Assembly: GCA_949739085.1 (NCBI GenBank)
Contig: CATIYU010000100.1
Coordinates: 1-12,327 of the forward strand
Length of the DNA stretch: 12,327 bases
From: an uncultured Eubacteriales bacterium
GTDB lineage: Bacteria; Bacillota_A; Clostridia; Oscillospirales; Oscillospiraceae
Reading direction: 5' to 3'
The stretch's first letter is position 1. Each line of letters begins with the position of its first letter. This document shows positions 1-7,370 of this stretch, piece after piece. Both the position numbers and the translations under genes were made by a program. The notes beneath the pieces are model-generated. The model worked only from the letters and a program-made list of their open reading frames with translations, ran no database searches and was not told the DNA's origin.

Positions 1-1719
1 CACGGCGGGAGCGGCCTTGGCGTCGCAGTTGCAGGCGTCCTCCAGGGTGAGGCAGGCACGCAGGTAGAGCTGCTCCAGCAGCGGGATCACCGGTCCGGCG
101 TCAAACTGGCGCAGATCGCCGTAGCGGACCACCAGGCTCAGCCGCTGGGCGGTGTCCGCCACCTCCTGGAGGGCGGCGGCGTCTACGGAGAGGCCCTGCA
201 AGACGGCCAAGGCGTGCTGGGCGGCGGCAGGCATCCCGCAGAGGAAGGCGTCCTGAAAAATACCGGCGGCGTCCCGGATGGGCCCGCTCTTCTCCGAGCG
301 CTCCTTCAGGGCGAAGGCGGCGGCGCCCTCAATGGTGTCCCCCAGCAGGGCGGACTCCACCACCTCAATCTCCACCTCCGGGGTCCAGCGGGCCTCCCAG
401 TACTCGCCCCAGTTGGCTCCGTCCTGGCGGGAGGGCAATAGCTTTGCGAAGTGGATGTCCAGCACCCGCAGGCGGTGGAGGAAGAAGGACCGCCGCAGGT
501 CCAGGAGGGCGGCGTCCCGGCTCTTCACATTCAGCCGCTCCCGCAGGTCCAGGTCCAGCCGCTGGAGCTCCACTGTGCGGAATTTCTCCAGCCGCAGGTT
601 TTTCAGTTGCCGGTAGAAGTCCTCCTGCACAGAGGTCCGGCTGACGCCCTCGGGCAGCGCACCCACCCGCTTGCCAATCCCGGCATCCGCCGCTGCCACC
701 GCCAACTCGGAGAAATTGCCGTGGCCTATGGTGGCAATGGCGGCGTCCTGTAGGTCGGCCAGCACGGGGCAGCGGCTTCCCCGCATGGCGGCCAGGGTCT
801 GGGCCAGCCGGAGGGCTTCGATGACCCCGGCGGAGCTGACCAGATTTCCCGCCTTCCGGTGGGCCCGGGCCAGATGGGCGAGATAGAGGTAAGCCGCATC
901 CTGGACCCCTCTGCCGTTAAGCGCGTCCCAGAGGAGGTGGAAATAGGCCGGGGCCCGGTTGCCCGCGCCGTAGCCGGACCGGGAGGAGAGGCGGTAGTAG
1001 GAGTAGGGCATCAGGGTGGCGGAGGACTTCACGGTGGGCAGCTTGGCCAGTTCGTCGCCGGTCATAGGGGCGTTTTCCTCCAGGCCGGAGACATGGAAAG
1101 CTCCGCAGACGCAGAAGATTTTCTCCGGCGGCACGCCGTCCTCAATGGCGGCCTGAATTTCCCGCTTCATGTAGGCCTCCCGGACCAGGTTCTCCGCCGC
1201 GGCGCGGGGGCTGTCCTCCACGCTGGCGCGGAGCTCCCGGCCAAAGGCGCGGCAGGCGTCCTGGAAGTGGTCCTCCAGCTGCTCAAAGCGACGCTCCCAG
1301 AAAGCGTCGTGGTCCTCCCCGGCCAGCTCCTCCAGGCGGCGGTAGACGGCCTCGGTAGTGTTGGGGGATTCCTCCTCTCCTTCCGGGACCGTCCGCTCCA
1401 TAGCCAGGAACACCCCGGAGGGCAGGTCCATGAACCGGCAGGGAGCCTTGTGCTCATGGGCCCAGAGGATGGCCTGAATTTCCGGGGAGTACTCGGCGAA
1501 GGGGTAGAGGATAGTCCGCACCGGAGGCTCGCTGGTGTAGGCCAGAATGGCGGCGGGGAATACGGTGTCCGGGTGGCAGAGCCAGTGCATCTGTTCGTTG
1601 AGGTCGCTGGGGCCCTCCACCAGGACCAGCTGGGGCTGGGCCTCGTCCAGAGCCCGGCGCAGGTGGAAGGCGGAGGCCGGGGACAGGTGCCGCACGCCAA
1701 AGAGGACTGGCCCGCCCAT
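1..1719 (-). CDS. DUF5682 family protein, C-terminus cut by window edge
   Basis: An open frame of 573 codons starts with ATG at 1719-1717 and continues past position 1 with no stop. The N-terminus has the DUF5682 signature: GVRH at residues 8-11 followed by LSPASA, then an EGPSD motif with Glu35. A second GxxH motif, GAFH, lies at 206-209 and is followed by VSG. Paired GxxH motifs plus an early Glu are also the hallmark of the TIKI/TraB/ChaN/EreA superfamily, so a metal-dependent or hydrolytic role is possible; that is my inference. The rest is mostly helical with no signal peptide or membrane segment, so it should be cytoplasmic. From memory, family members are about 750-800 residues, so roughly a quarter is missing. 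Its ATG shares one base with the stop of the upstream MoxR gene (TGATG), which points to translational coupling and a joint function. Biochemical function is unknown. Confidence 0.88.
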   Translation of the reverse strand, partial: MGGPVLFGVRHLSPASAFHLRRALDEAQPQLVLVEGPSDLNEQMHWLCHPDTVFPAAILAYTSEPPVRTILYPFAEYSPEIQAILWAHEHKAPCRFMDLPSGVFLAMERTVPEGEEESPNTTEAVYRRLEELAGEDHDAFWERRFEQLEDHFQDACRAFGRELRASVEDSPRAAAENLVREAYMKREIQAAIEDGVPPEKIFCVCGAFHVSGLEENAPMTGDELAKLPTVKSSATLMPYSYYRLSSRSGYGAGNRAPAYFHLLWDALNGRGVQDAAYLYLAHLARAHRKAGNLVSSAGVIEALRLAQTLAAMRGSRCPVLADLQDAAIATIGHGNFSELAVAAADAGIGKRVGALPEGVSRTSVQEDFYRQLKNLRLEKFRTVELQRLDLDLRERLNVKSRDAALLDLRRSFFLHRLRVLDIHFAKLLPSRQDGANWGEYWEARWTPEVEIEVVESALLGDTIEGAAAFALKERSEKSGPIRDAAGIFQDAFLCGMPAAAQHALAVLQGLSVDAAALQEVADTAQRLSLVVRYGDLRQFDAGPVIPLLEQLYLRACLTLEDACNCDAKAAPAV

Positions 1720-2810
1720 CATTGGTTCAGCTCCCGGCAGGCCCTGTAGAGGGGGAGCCATTCGCTGCCCCGCTTTTTCATCACGTTTTCCAGGTACTCC
1801 TTCCAGGCGGTCTTGTCCTTGTCCTCGTCCTTGACCACCGCGCCCTGGAGGGCGGCGGCCAGGTCCCCGCCGGAGATGCAGCCGCTGCCGAAGCTTCCGG
1901 CCAGGGCCATGGAGTTGGCCAGCAGGGAGATGGCCTCTGCAGTGGAGAGGACGCCGGAAGTGGGCTTGAGCTTCTGTTTACCGTCCAGGGTGGCGCCCCG
2001 GCGCAGCTCCCGGAAGATGGTGACTACCTTTTCCACGGTGTCCGCGTCCGGCTGCTGGGCATTGAGGTCCAGACCGGCGGAGAGCTGCTCCACCCGTGTG
2101 CGGACGATCTCCAGCTCCGTCTCCATGTCCGAGGGCGTGGGCAGCACCACAATATTGAAGCGGCGCTTGAGGGCGGCGGACATGTCGTTGACGCCCTTGT
2201 CCCGGGTGTTGGCGGTGGCGATGACGGAGAAGCCCTTCTGGGCGGGGACCTCCAGTCCCAGCTCCGGCACGCTCAGCCGCTTCTCGGAGAGGAGGGAGAT
2301 GAGGGCGTCCTGGACCTCGCTGGCGCACCGGGAGATTTCCTCCACCCGGGCGATGGAGCCGGTCTCCATGGCCCGGTACACGGGGCTTTTCACCATGGCC
2401 TCGGAACAGGGGCCCTTGGCGATCAGCATGGCGTAGTTCCAGGAGTAGCGGATCTGCTCCTCGGTAGTCCCGGCGGTGCCCTGGACCACCTTGGTGGAAT
2501 CGCCGTTGACGGCGGCGGCTAGGTGCTCGCTGAGCCAGGATTTCGCGGTGCCCGGCTCGCCGATGAGGAGCAGGGCACGGTCGGTAACTAGGGTGGCGAT
2601 GGCAATCTCCACCAGGCGGCGGTTGCCCATATACTTGGGGGTGATGTCTACGCCCTGAACCTTCGTGTTGCCCTCAATGTAGGTCAGGACTGACCGGGGG
2701 GACATGCGCCAGCCATTGGGCACAGCATCCTTCTCCGCAGAGATGAGGGCATCCAGTTCTCTTTGATAGAGCTCCTCCGCCGGGAGGCGCTGCACGTTTT
2801 TATCAGGCAT
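1719..2810 (-). CDS. MoxR-type AAA+ ATPase of the SWIM/HEAT/DUF5682 operon
   Basis: This 363-residue protein is a complete AAA+ module of the MoxR branch, expected to use ATP hydrolysis to remodel a partner, usually a vWA protein. Visible motifs are Walker A GEPGTAKS at 84-91, Walker B-like IARVEEI at 153-159, sensor 1 in ATANTRD around Asn201, and a likely arginine finger in LKRRF at 214-218. The Walker B position usually held by Asp is Glu157, followed by catalytic Glu158. A helical lid follows from about residue 230. No membrane segment is seen. The start is supported by GGAGG at 2821-2825, 10 nt upstream of the ATG. The gene lies 27 nt after the HEAT gene and its TGA overlaps the DUF5682 ATG. 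It is clearly different from the second MoxR ATPase at 6430. The substrate cannot be read from the sequence. Confidence 0.92.
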   Translation of the reverse strand: MPDKNVQRLPAEELYQRELDALISAEKDAVPNGWRMSPRSVLTYIEGNTKVQGVDITPKYMGNRRLVEIAIATLVTDRALLLIGEPGTAKSWLSEHLAAAVNGDSTKVVQGTAGTTEEQIRYSWNYAMLIAKGPCSEAMVKSPVYRAMETGSIARVEEISRCASEVQDALISLLSEKRLSVPELGLEVPAQKGFSVIATANTRDKGVNDMSAALKRRFNIVVLPTPSDMETELEIVRTRVEQLSAGLDLNAQQPDADTVEKVVTIFRELRRGATLDGKQKLKPTSGVLSTAEAISLLANSMALAGSFGSGCISGGDLAAALQGAVVKDEDKDKTAWKEYLENVMKKRGSEWLPLYRACRELNQ

Positions 2811-2837
2811 TTTTTACTTTCCTCCATGATGCCGCAG

Positions 2838-4820
2838 TCAGGACTGCGTATTTCTTAGCGCCCACCACTCTTCCCACTCTGGGAAGGGCTTTCCGGCCCG
2901 GAGAGCGGCGGCGGGGAAGGGGATGGCCTGCTTGGCCAGAGGGATGTCGTTCTTGCGGAAGACCACGTCCGGGTCGATCTCCTCCAGGAGCTCCGCCATC
3001 TCCAAGGGCGGCAGGGCCTTTGCCGCCTCGGAGAGCAGCTGCCAGGAATAGTAGACGTAGTGCCTCCCGGGGCGCTGGGCCATGGCCTTCCCTAAAAGGC
3101 CCTTGGGGCTCCCGCCCAGCTGGAGCAGGTAGCGGCAGTAGGTGTAGACGCCGCCGGAATCGCTCCCCCGGCCCTTTTCCGGCGGGATTTCCAGAAGTCT
3201 TTTGCGAAGGTAGGGAATGACCTGGGCACGGTGGTCCGGGTTCTCCGGGTCAATCAGGCCCATGAGTACCACGTCAAACCGGTCAATGGTCTCGCCGCCG
3301 TTGAAGCCGCCAAAGGGGGCGTATTGGCCCGGCGTGGTCCGGTACACAGCGTTGGTGAGGCGGGCGATCCAGCGGGGGTCCAGGGGCTCCAGGGTGGGGA
3401 CGCCAAGGCAGCCGTCCCCTACGTAGTGGGAGGCGCTGGTTTCCTTGATCCAATAGCATTTCAAGTCCGCCCGCCAGACCACCCATGTGAGGGCGCGGAG
3501 AAGCACCGAGTTGAGTGTCTGCTGGTCCGGCGCTTTCTCCACGAGTATGTAGGGGGAAAACTCCTCGTACACCGCCGCCGCCGGGCGGCTCATGAGGGAG
3601 GCCAGAAACGCGTGAACCAAATAGCGGGTTACGTGGGGATTGTCCCGCCAGAGGGTGCGGCAGAAATCGCACACCGGGCCGGGGCCGCTCACGCAGAGGA
3701 CATACAGAAGATCGTCCGTGAGCCGCACCCCCGCAAAGATGGGCTTGTCGTTCTCGGTTTTCAGCTGGTCGATTTCCTCAGCCTTCCCGCAGGCCCACCG
3801 CCAGAAGTCCAGCATGGCCGGGGAGGACTTTTTCCCAATAGCATAGCACCAGCTGGTGTAGTCCTCGCTGTCCTTCGCCGGGACACCGCCGCCGGAGAGC
3901 ATTTTTTCCAGCCGCTGCCGCAGTCCGGCGGCCACCAGAGCGGCGGCCCAGTCCACGTCCACGTCCCGCAGGAACTTGACGGAGGCGCTGTTTTTCTTCA
4001 GTTCACCGGCCCAGAACTGCTGGACCTCCGGTCCATCCAGCTGCGCCAGGGCCTGGAGGGCGGCGTCCCGGCTGCCGCCCCGCTCGATTTTGGCCAGCTC
4101 CAGCAGCATTCCAGTGTTCGCCTGGTCCACTCCCAGGGCGCTGATGACCGCCGCCCGCACGTCCTTTTTCGCCTCCGGAAGGATTTCCCGCAGCCACGGC
4201 GTGGCCTCGGGACCTCCAACGGCCGCGATCACCTCCGCCCGGCGGACCATATCCCGCTTACCGGCGGGGTCGAAGTCATCCTTCAGCAGGGGCAGGACCA
4301 TGGGGCCCAGTTTTTTGAGGATATTGGCGTTCAAATCCGCGATTTCGCCGTAGCCGTCCCCCAGGCCCGCCACTACGGCGGGCAGCACCCGGAAGTCGGT
4401 GAAGAAGGCGGGGTGTGTCTCCCAGGCGGACTGGATCGTCTCCATCCGCCCGCCGCCAGTGGAGGTGAGAGCGGCGAGGAGGGGCTGCATCTGCCCGTAG
4501 GAGATCTGCTGGCAGGTACCGCCGCCCACGGGAAGGTCCTCCATCTCTCCCTCCATGCCGAAGGACCCCTGGGTATAGGCGACGGCATCCACCAGGGCCA
4601 GCACGTCCAGCAGCAGGCCGGAGCGCTCCTCCGCCGGGGCAGCCAGGAGCTTTGCGAGGCCAGCGGAGATTTTCCCGAACACGGGGCTGGCGGCGGCTAG
4701 GGGTTTGAGATTCTCCGCTGCCCGCTGGAGGCGGAAATCCTCTCCCAGGAGGCCCGTTCCGGCCACAGCGGCGTACTCCAGCCGCTCTTTCACATCAAAA
4801 AGGGGTTGTAAACTGCTCAT
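2838..4820 (-). CDS. HEAT-repeat protein of the MoxR operon
   Basis: This is a 660-residue soluble protein without a signal peptide or membrane helix. The N-terminal block (1-60, with ERLEYAAVAG at 12-21 and SPVF at 45-48) looks like a family-specific domain. Residues about 165-272 are paired amphipathic helices in roughly 30-residue units, for example ATPWLREIL, VRAAVISALG and RDAALQALAQL, which is typical of HEAT-like repeats used as protein-binding scaffolds. The C-terminal 350 residues are Trp/Tyr/Arg rich, include a CDFC pair at 384-387, and match no domain I can name. The start is supported by AAAGGAGG at 4827-4834, which overlaps the stop codon of the upstream SWIM gene 12 nt away, suggesting translational coupling. 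By position it probably acts as adaptor or scaffold for the MoxR/DUF5682 partners; that role is inferred. Confidence 0.85.
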   Translation of the reverse strand: MSSLQPLFDVKERLEYAAVAGTGLLGEDFRLQRAAENLKPLAAASPVFGKISAGLAKLLAAPAEERSGLLLDVLALVDAVAYTQGSFGMEGEMEDLPVGGGTCQQISYGQMQPLLAALTSTGGGRMETIQSAWETHPAFFTDFRVLPAVVAGLGDGYGEIADLNANILKKLGPMVLPLLKDDFDPAGKRDMVRRAEVIAAVGGPEATPWLREILPEAKKDVRAAVISALGVDQANTGMLLELAKIERGGSRDAALQALAQLDGPEVQQFWAGELKKNSASVKFLRDVDVDWAAALVAAGLRQRLEKMLSGGGVPAKDSEDYTSWCYAIGKKSSPAMLDFWRWACGKAEEIDQLKTENDKPIFAGVRLTDDLLYVLCVSGPGPVCDFCRTLWRDNPHVTRYLVHAFLASLMSRPAAAVYEEFSPYILVEKAPDQQTLNSVLLRALTWVVWRADLKCYWIKETSASHYVGDGCLGVPTLEPLDPRWIARLTNAVYRTTPGQYAPFGGFNGGETIDRFDVVLMGLIDPENPDHRAQVIPYLRKRLLEIPPEKGRGSDSGGVYTYCRYLLQLGGSPKGLLGKAMAQRPGRHYVYYSWQLLSEAAKALPPLEMAELLEEIDPDVVFRKNDIPLAKQAIPFPAAALRAGKPFPEWEEWWALRNTQS

Positions 4821-4832
4821 AAGCCGCCTCCT

Positions 4833-6266
4833 TTAATATTGCAGGCGGACAATGCCCGTCCGCGTCACCAGGCTGTAGGGGTGCAGGCAGATGGACCGGG
4901 AGGCCCCGTCGTAGAAGAGGAGGCCGAAGAGGGCGCTGCCCGCCGGGATTTTTTCCGGCAGCCTGGCGAGCTTTGCGGCGGAGGCGTGGTCCGCCCCATC
5001 CTCCTGCCGGTCCCGGAGGACCAGCCGTCCGCCCTGGGGGTCCTCCAGCACGAAGGCGTCCCCCACGGTCCCCACCCGCCCGATGGGGAGCAGGGCGGGG
5101 AGAAATTTGGGCAGGAGGGTGTTTTTGAACTGACCCTTGGCCAGCTTCACCGCCGCTGGCACATCCGGTTGGGCCAGGCCGGGCAGGGCGGCCTGCTCCT
5201 CCGGCGTTAGGGGGCGGGACGCGGCGCCCTCCCAGCGGACGCGGCGGACGCCCTCGCCGGGATAGAGGTAGAGGATGGGGATCTCCAAAAGCTCGAAACG
5301 GCTGTCCTCCGCCTTGACGTATTTGAGGGCCTTGGCGGGGCGGAGGTTCAGGGTCTGGCTGATCTGCCCAGTGGCCGTATCTATCCACCAGCCCCGCTCG
5401 GAGAACTCCTTTTTCGCTTCGTCGTAGCTGACGTCGAAGGAGAGCTGCACCAGCTTTATGTTCTCCTGGTAGGCCCCGGCGGCGTGGAGGTCCTCCAATT
5501 TCCACACGCCGCCCAGAGCCTCGAAGAGGAGGGAATCCCCGTTGGAGAACTGCCCGGCATCCAGCTGCTCCTGGAGGAAGGTCCGGGACTTCTTGATGGT
5601 GGAGTGCAGGGCGATGAGCACCCGAAGGGCCTCGCTGTAGGCGTTCTGGGCCCCGCCGGGGTCCTTCTGGATGGTCCGCACCGCCAGGGCGATGCGGGAG
5701 AAGGCGGTCTGGGGGCCGGTGAGGTAGTAGTTGCCCAGATTCTTGGCCAGCTTCTCGTAGGTCTGGGCGGAGGCTCCGGCCAGGGTCCCCACCCCGGCGG
5801 AGAGCAGGTCGCGGACCATGTTTTCCGCCATGTCCAGGCCCTCTAGCTGCTTTTTCACCCGCTTAGTCTGGGCGGCGGCGTTGGTTTTTTTCGGCTTGGC
5901 AGGCGCGGCCTCCTTTTTGGCGGCCTTGGCGGCCAGCTTCTGGCGTTTTTCCGCGATGTCCTGGGGAATCTCTGCGGTCTCAAAGTCCCGTCCGGCCAGC
6001 TGCTCGAACATCAGGCCCAGGGCGTGCTTGCAGGGGAACTGCCTGCTGGGGCAGGAGCAGCGGCACACCGGGGCGCTGGGGTCCGTCCAGTCGATGGAGA
6101 CCCGGTAGGGGGTCCTGCCGCTTCCGGCGCACTCCCCCCAGTAGAGGTCCCCGCCCCCGCTGCGGCGGAGGCCGGAGAATTTCCCGCCGCTGGAGAGCTT
6201 ACGCCCGTTGGCCGCCGCTGCGGCATTGGGGGCCTGGAGCAGGATGAACTGTTCCGTGAGCTCCAT
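4833..6266 (-). CDS. SWIM zinc-finger protein, first gene of the MoxR operon
   Basis: This 477-residue protein has a SWIM zinc finger at residues 70-81, CSCPSRQFPCKH, which fits CxC-x6-CxH. SWIM fingers bind zinc and are known in DNA- or protein-binding roles. A Lys/Ala/Pro-rich linker (about 105-135) joins it to a mixed alpha/beta region of about 340 residues that I cannot assign. I chose the ATG at 6266-6264 because it has an AGAAGG ribosome site about 7 nt upstream and a promoter just before it. The frame stays open to 6578, but that extension would run through both divergent promoters and has no homology-like content. The HEAT gene follows after 12 nt. SWIM proteins accompany MoxR/vWA genes elsewhere (yehQ in E. 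coli, from memory), so it is probably a core component of this system. Confidence 0.88.
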   Translation of the reverse strand: MELTEQFILLQAPNAAAAANGRKLSSGGKFSGLRRSGGGDLYWGECAGSGRTPYRVSIDWTDPSAPVCRCSCPSRQFPCKHALGLMFEQLAGRDFETAEIPQDIAEKRQKLAAKAAKKEAAPAKPKKTNAAAQTKRVKKQLEGLDMAENMVRDLLSAGVGTLAGASAQTYEKLAKNLGNYYLTGPQTAFSRIALAVRTIQKDPGGAQNAYSEALRVLIALHSTIKKSRTFLQEQLDAGQFSNGDSLLFEALGGVWKLEDLHAAGAYQENIKLVQLSFDVSYDEAKKEFSERGWWIDTATGQISQTLNLRPAKALKYVKAEDSRFELLEIPILYLYPGEGVRRVRWEGAASRPLTPEEQAALPGLAQPDVPAAVKLAKGQFKNTLLPKFLPALLPIGRVGTVGDAFVLEDPQGGRLVLRDRQEDGADHASAAKLARLPEKIPAGSALFGLLFYDGASRSICLHPYSLVTRTGIVRLQY

Positions 6267-6301
6267 GAAAAAACCTTCTTTCCTGAAGTATATGTAGGGA
6301 T

Positions 6302-6330
6302 AGTTTACCACAAACCGTCGGCGATGGCAA
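6302..6330 (-). promoter_or_regulatory. Candidate sigma-70-type promoter of the SWIM operon
   Basis: On the minus strand TTGCCA (6330-6325) is followed after exactly 17 bp by TAAACT (6307-6302). This predicts a transcript start near 6295 and a leader of about 29 nt before the ATG at 6266. An alternative -10, TATACT, lies closer to the gene at about 6293-6288 but has no good -35 partner. A short inverted repeat, GTTT-ACCAC-AAAC at 6304-6316, overlaps the -10 region and could be part of an operator; it is too short to be convincing. Confidence 0.6.
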
Positions 6331-6363
6331 CAGGGGGGGAGGTCTCTGGCGGCGGAAAAGCTA

Positions 6364-6392
6364 TTGACTACCGGGGGACCAGCCAGTATAAT
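6364..6392 (+). promoter_or_regulatory. Near-consensus promoter of the MoxR-DUF58-transglutaminase operon
   Basis: TTGACT at 6364-6369 and a perfect TATAAT at 6387-6392 are separated by 17 bp. Transcription should begin near 6399-6400, giving a leader of about 30 nt. This position rules out the upstream TTG at 6364 (the -35 box itself) and the ATG at 6400 (at the transcript start) as translation starts of the downstream gene. The -35 box is 33 bp from the divergent SWIM-operon -35 box. Confidence 0.8.
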
Positions 6393-6429
6393 CAGGAACA
6401 TGGTATACAAAAGAGGGGAGAGCAGCAGT

Positions 6430-7365
6430 ATGAGCAGCAACAGTTTAGCCGCCCAGGTAGTTGGCGAAGTCAAAAAAGCCATCGTGGGCAAGGACGCCGT
6501 GCTGATGAAGGTCCTGGCGGCCATTCTGGCCCGGGGCCATATTCTTCTGGAGGACATCCCTGGGGTGGGTAAGACCACGCTGGCTCTGGCCTACGCCAGG
6601 GCGCTGGGCCTTCAATTCCATAGAATGCAGTTTACGCCGGACGTGATGCCCTCGGACGTCACCGGCTTCTCTCTTTTCAATAAAGAGACAGGCCGGATGG
6701 AGTACCAGCCCGGGGCGGTGCTTTGCAACTTGTTTCTGGCGGACGAGCTGAACCGGGCCACCAGCCGAACCCAGTCGGCCCTGCTGGAGGCCATGGAGGA
6801 GGGGCAGGTGACGGTGGACGGGGTGAGCCACCCGGTGCCGGACCCCTTCACGGTCATCGCCACCCAGAATCCGGTGGGGGCCTCGGGCACCCAGCGCCTG
6901 CCGGATAGCCAGCTGGACCGGTTCCTGCTGCGCCTGAGCATGGGCTACCCCTCTCCGGCGGAGGAGCTGGAGCTGCTCCAGCGGCGGCAGTACAGCCGGG
7001 GCATGGGGGGCGCGGAGCGGGTGGTGGACCTGGAGGGCCTGCGGACGCTGCGGCGGCAGGTGGACCAGGTCCACGTGGATAATGAAATCCTCCGCTACAT
7101 CGTCAGCCTTGTGAACGCCACCCGCAGGCACCCCCAGCTTATCCAGGGGGCGAGCCCCCGGGCGGCGCTGGCGGTGATGTCGGTGAGCCGGTCAGTGGCG
7201 TTCCTGCGGGGACGGGACTATGTGGTGCCGGAGGATGTGCAGAGCATCTGGCGGGACGCCGTGGCCCACCGCCTGCTGCTGGCGCCTGGCGCGGAGGGGA
7301 CGGCCAGCGCTGTGGAGATCGCGGCCTCCGTTCTGCGCGGGGTGGACCCGCCCCGCATCCGGTAG
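6430..7365 (+). CDS. MoxR family AAA+ ATPase (DUF58-associated type)
   Basis: This 311-residue cytoplasmic AAA+ ATPase is a standard MoxR protein. It has the P-loop EDIPGVGKTT at 41-50, Walker B LFLADE at 101-106, sensor 1 ATQNP around Asn147, an arginine finger in LDRF at 162-165, and a sensor 2 Arg in SPRAA near 244. Members of this subfamily are thought to act as chaperones that activate vWA-type or DUF58 partners. The start at 6430 has AGGGGAG at 6414-6420, 9 nt upstream, and lies about 30 nt past the predicted transcript start. The DUF58 gene follows 5 nt after the stop, and a membrane transglutaminase completes the common three-gene arrangement. In contrast to the MoxR protein encoded at 1719-2810, it has the usual Asp-Glu Walker B pair. 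Confidence 0.95.
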   Translation: MSSNSLAAQVVGEVKKAIVGKDAVLMKVLAAILARGHILLEDIPGVGKTTLALAYARALGLQFHRMQFTPDVMPSDVTGFSLFNKETGRMEYQPGAVLCNLFLADELNRATSRTQSALLEAMEEGQVTVDGVSHPVPDPFTVIATQNPVGASGTQRLPDSQLDRFLLRLSMGYPSPAEELELLQRRQYSRGMGGAERVVDLEGLRTLRRQVDQVHVDNEILRYIVSLVNATRRHPQLIQGASPRAALAVMSVSRSVAFLRGRDYVVPEDVQSIWRDAVAHRLLLAPGAEGTASAVEIAASVLRGVDPPRIR

Positions 7366-7370
7366 CGGCC

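Noticed and set aside
859..2522. Plus-strand open frames opposite the DUF5682 and MoxR genes
   Set aside because: The translations are compositionally odd and match no family, while the minus-strand frames show clear conserved motifs.
3231..4700. Long plus-strand open frame (489 codons) opposite the HEAT gene
   Set aside because: It is a GC-driven shadow: low-complexity Gly/Gln/His-rich translation, no ribosome site, wholly inside a well-supported gene.
4795..5505. Alternative minus-strand frame within the SWIM gene, possible frameshift
   Set aside because: The main SWIM frame is uninterrupted and ends at a coherent junction with the HEAT gene; the alternative is a shadow.
6333..6339. G7 run in the divergent region as a phase-variation switch
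   Set aside because: Seven Gs in GC-rich DNA is weak evidence, and it lies outside both promoter spacers, so length change would not alter promoter spacing.
6364..6429. Upstream TTG or ATG starts for the plus-strand MoxR gene
   Set aside because: The TTG is the -35 box and the ATG at 6400 falls at the predicted transcript start; the ATG at 6430 has a proper ribosome site.
6267..6578. Longer N-terminus for the SWIM protein, with a hydrophobic segment
   Set aside because: The extension runs through both divergent promoters and the start of the plus-strand MoxR gene; a good ribosome site and promoter fit the ATG at 6266.
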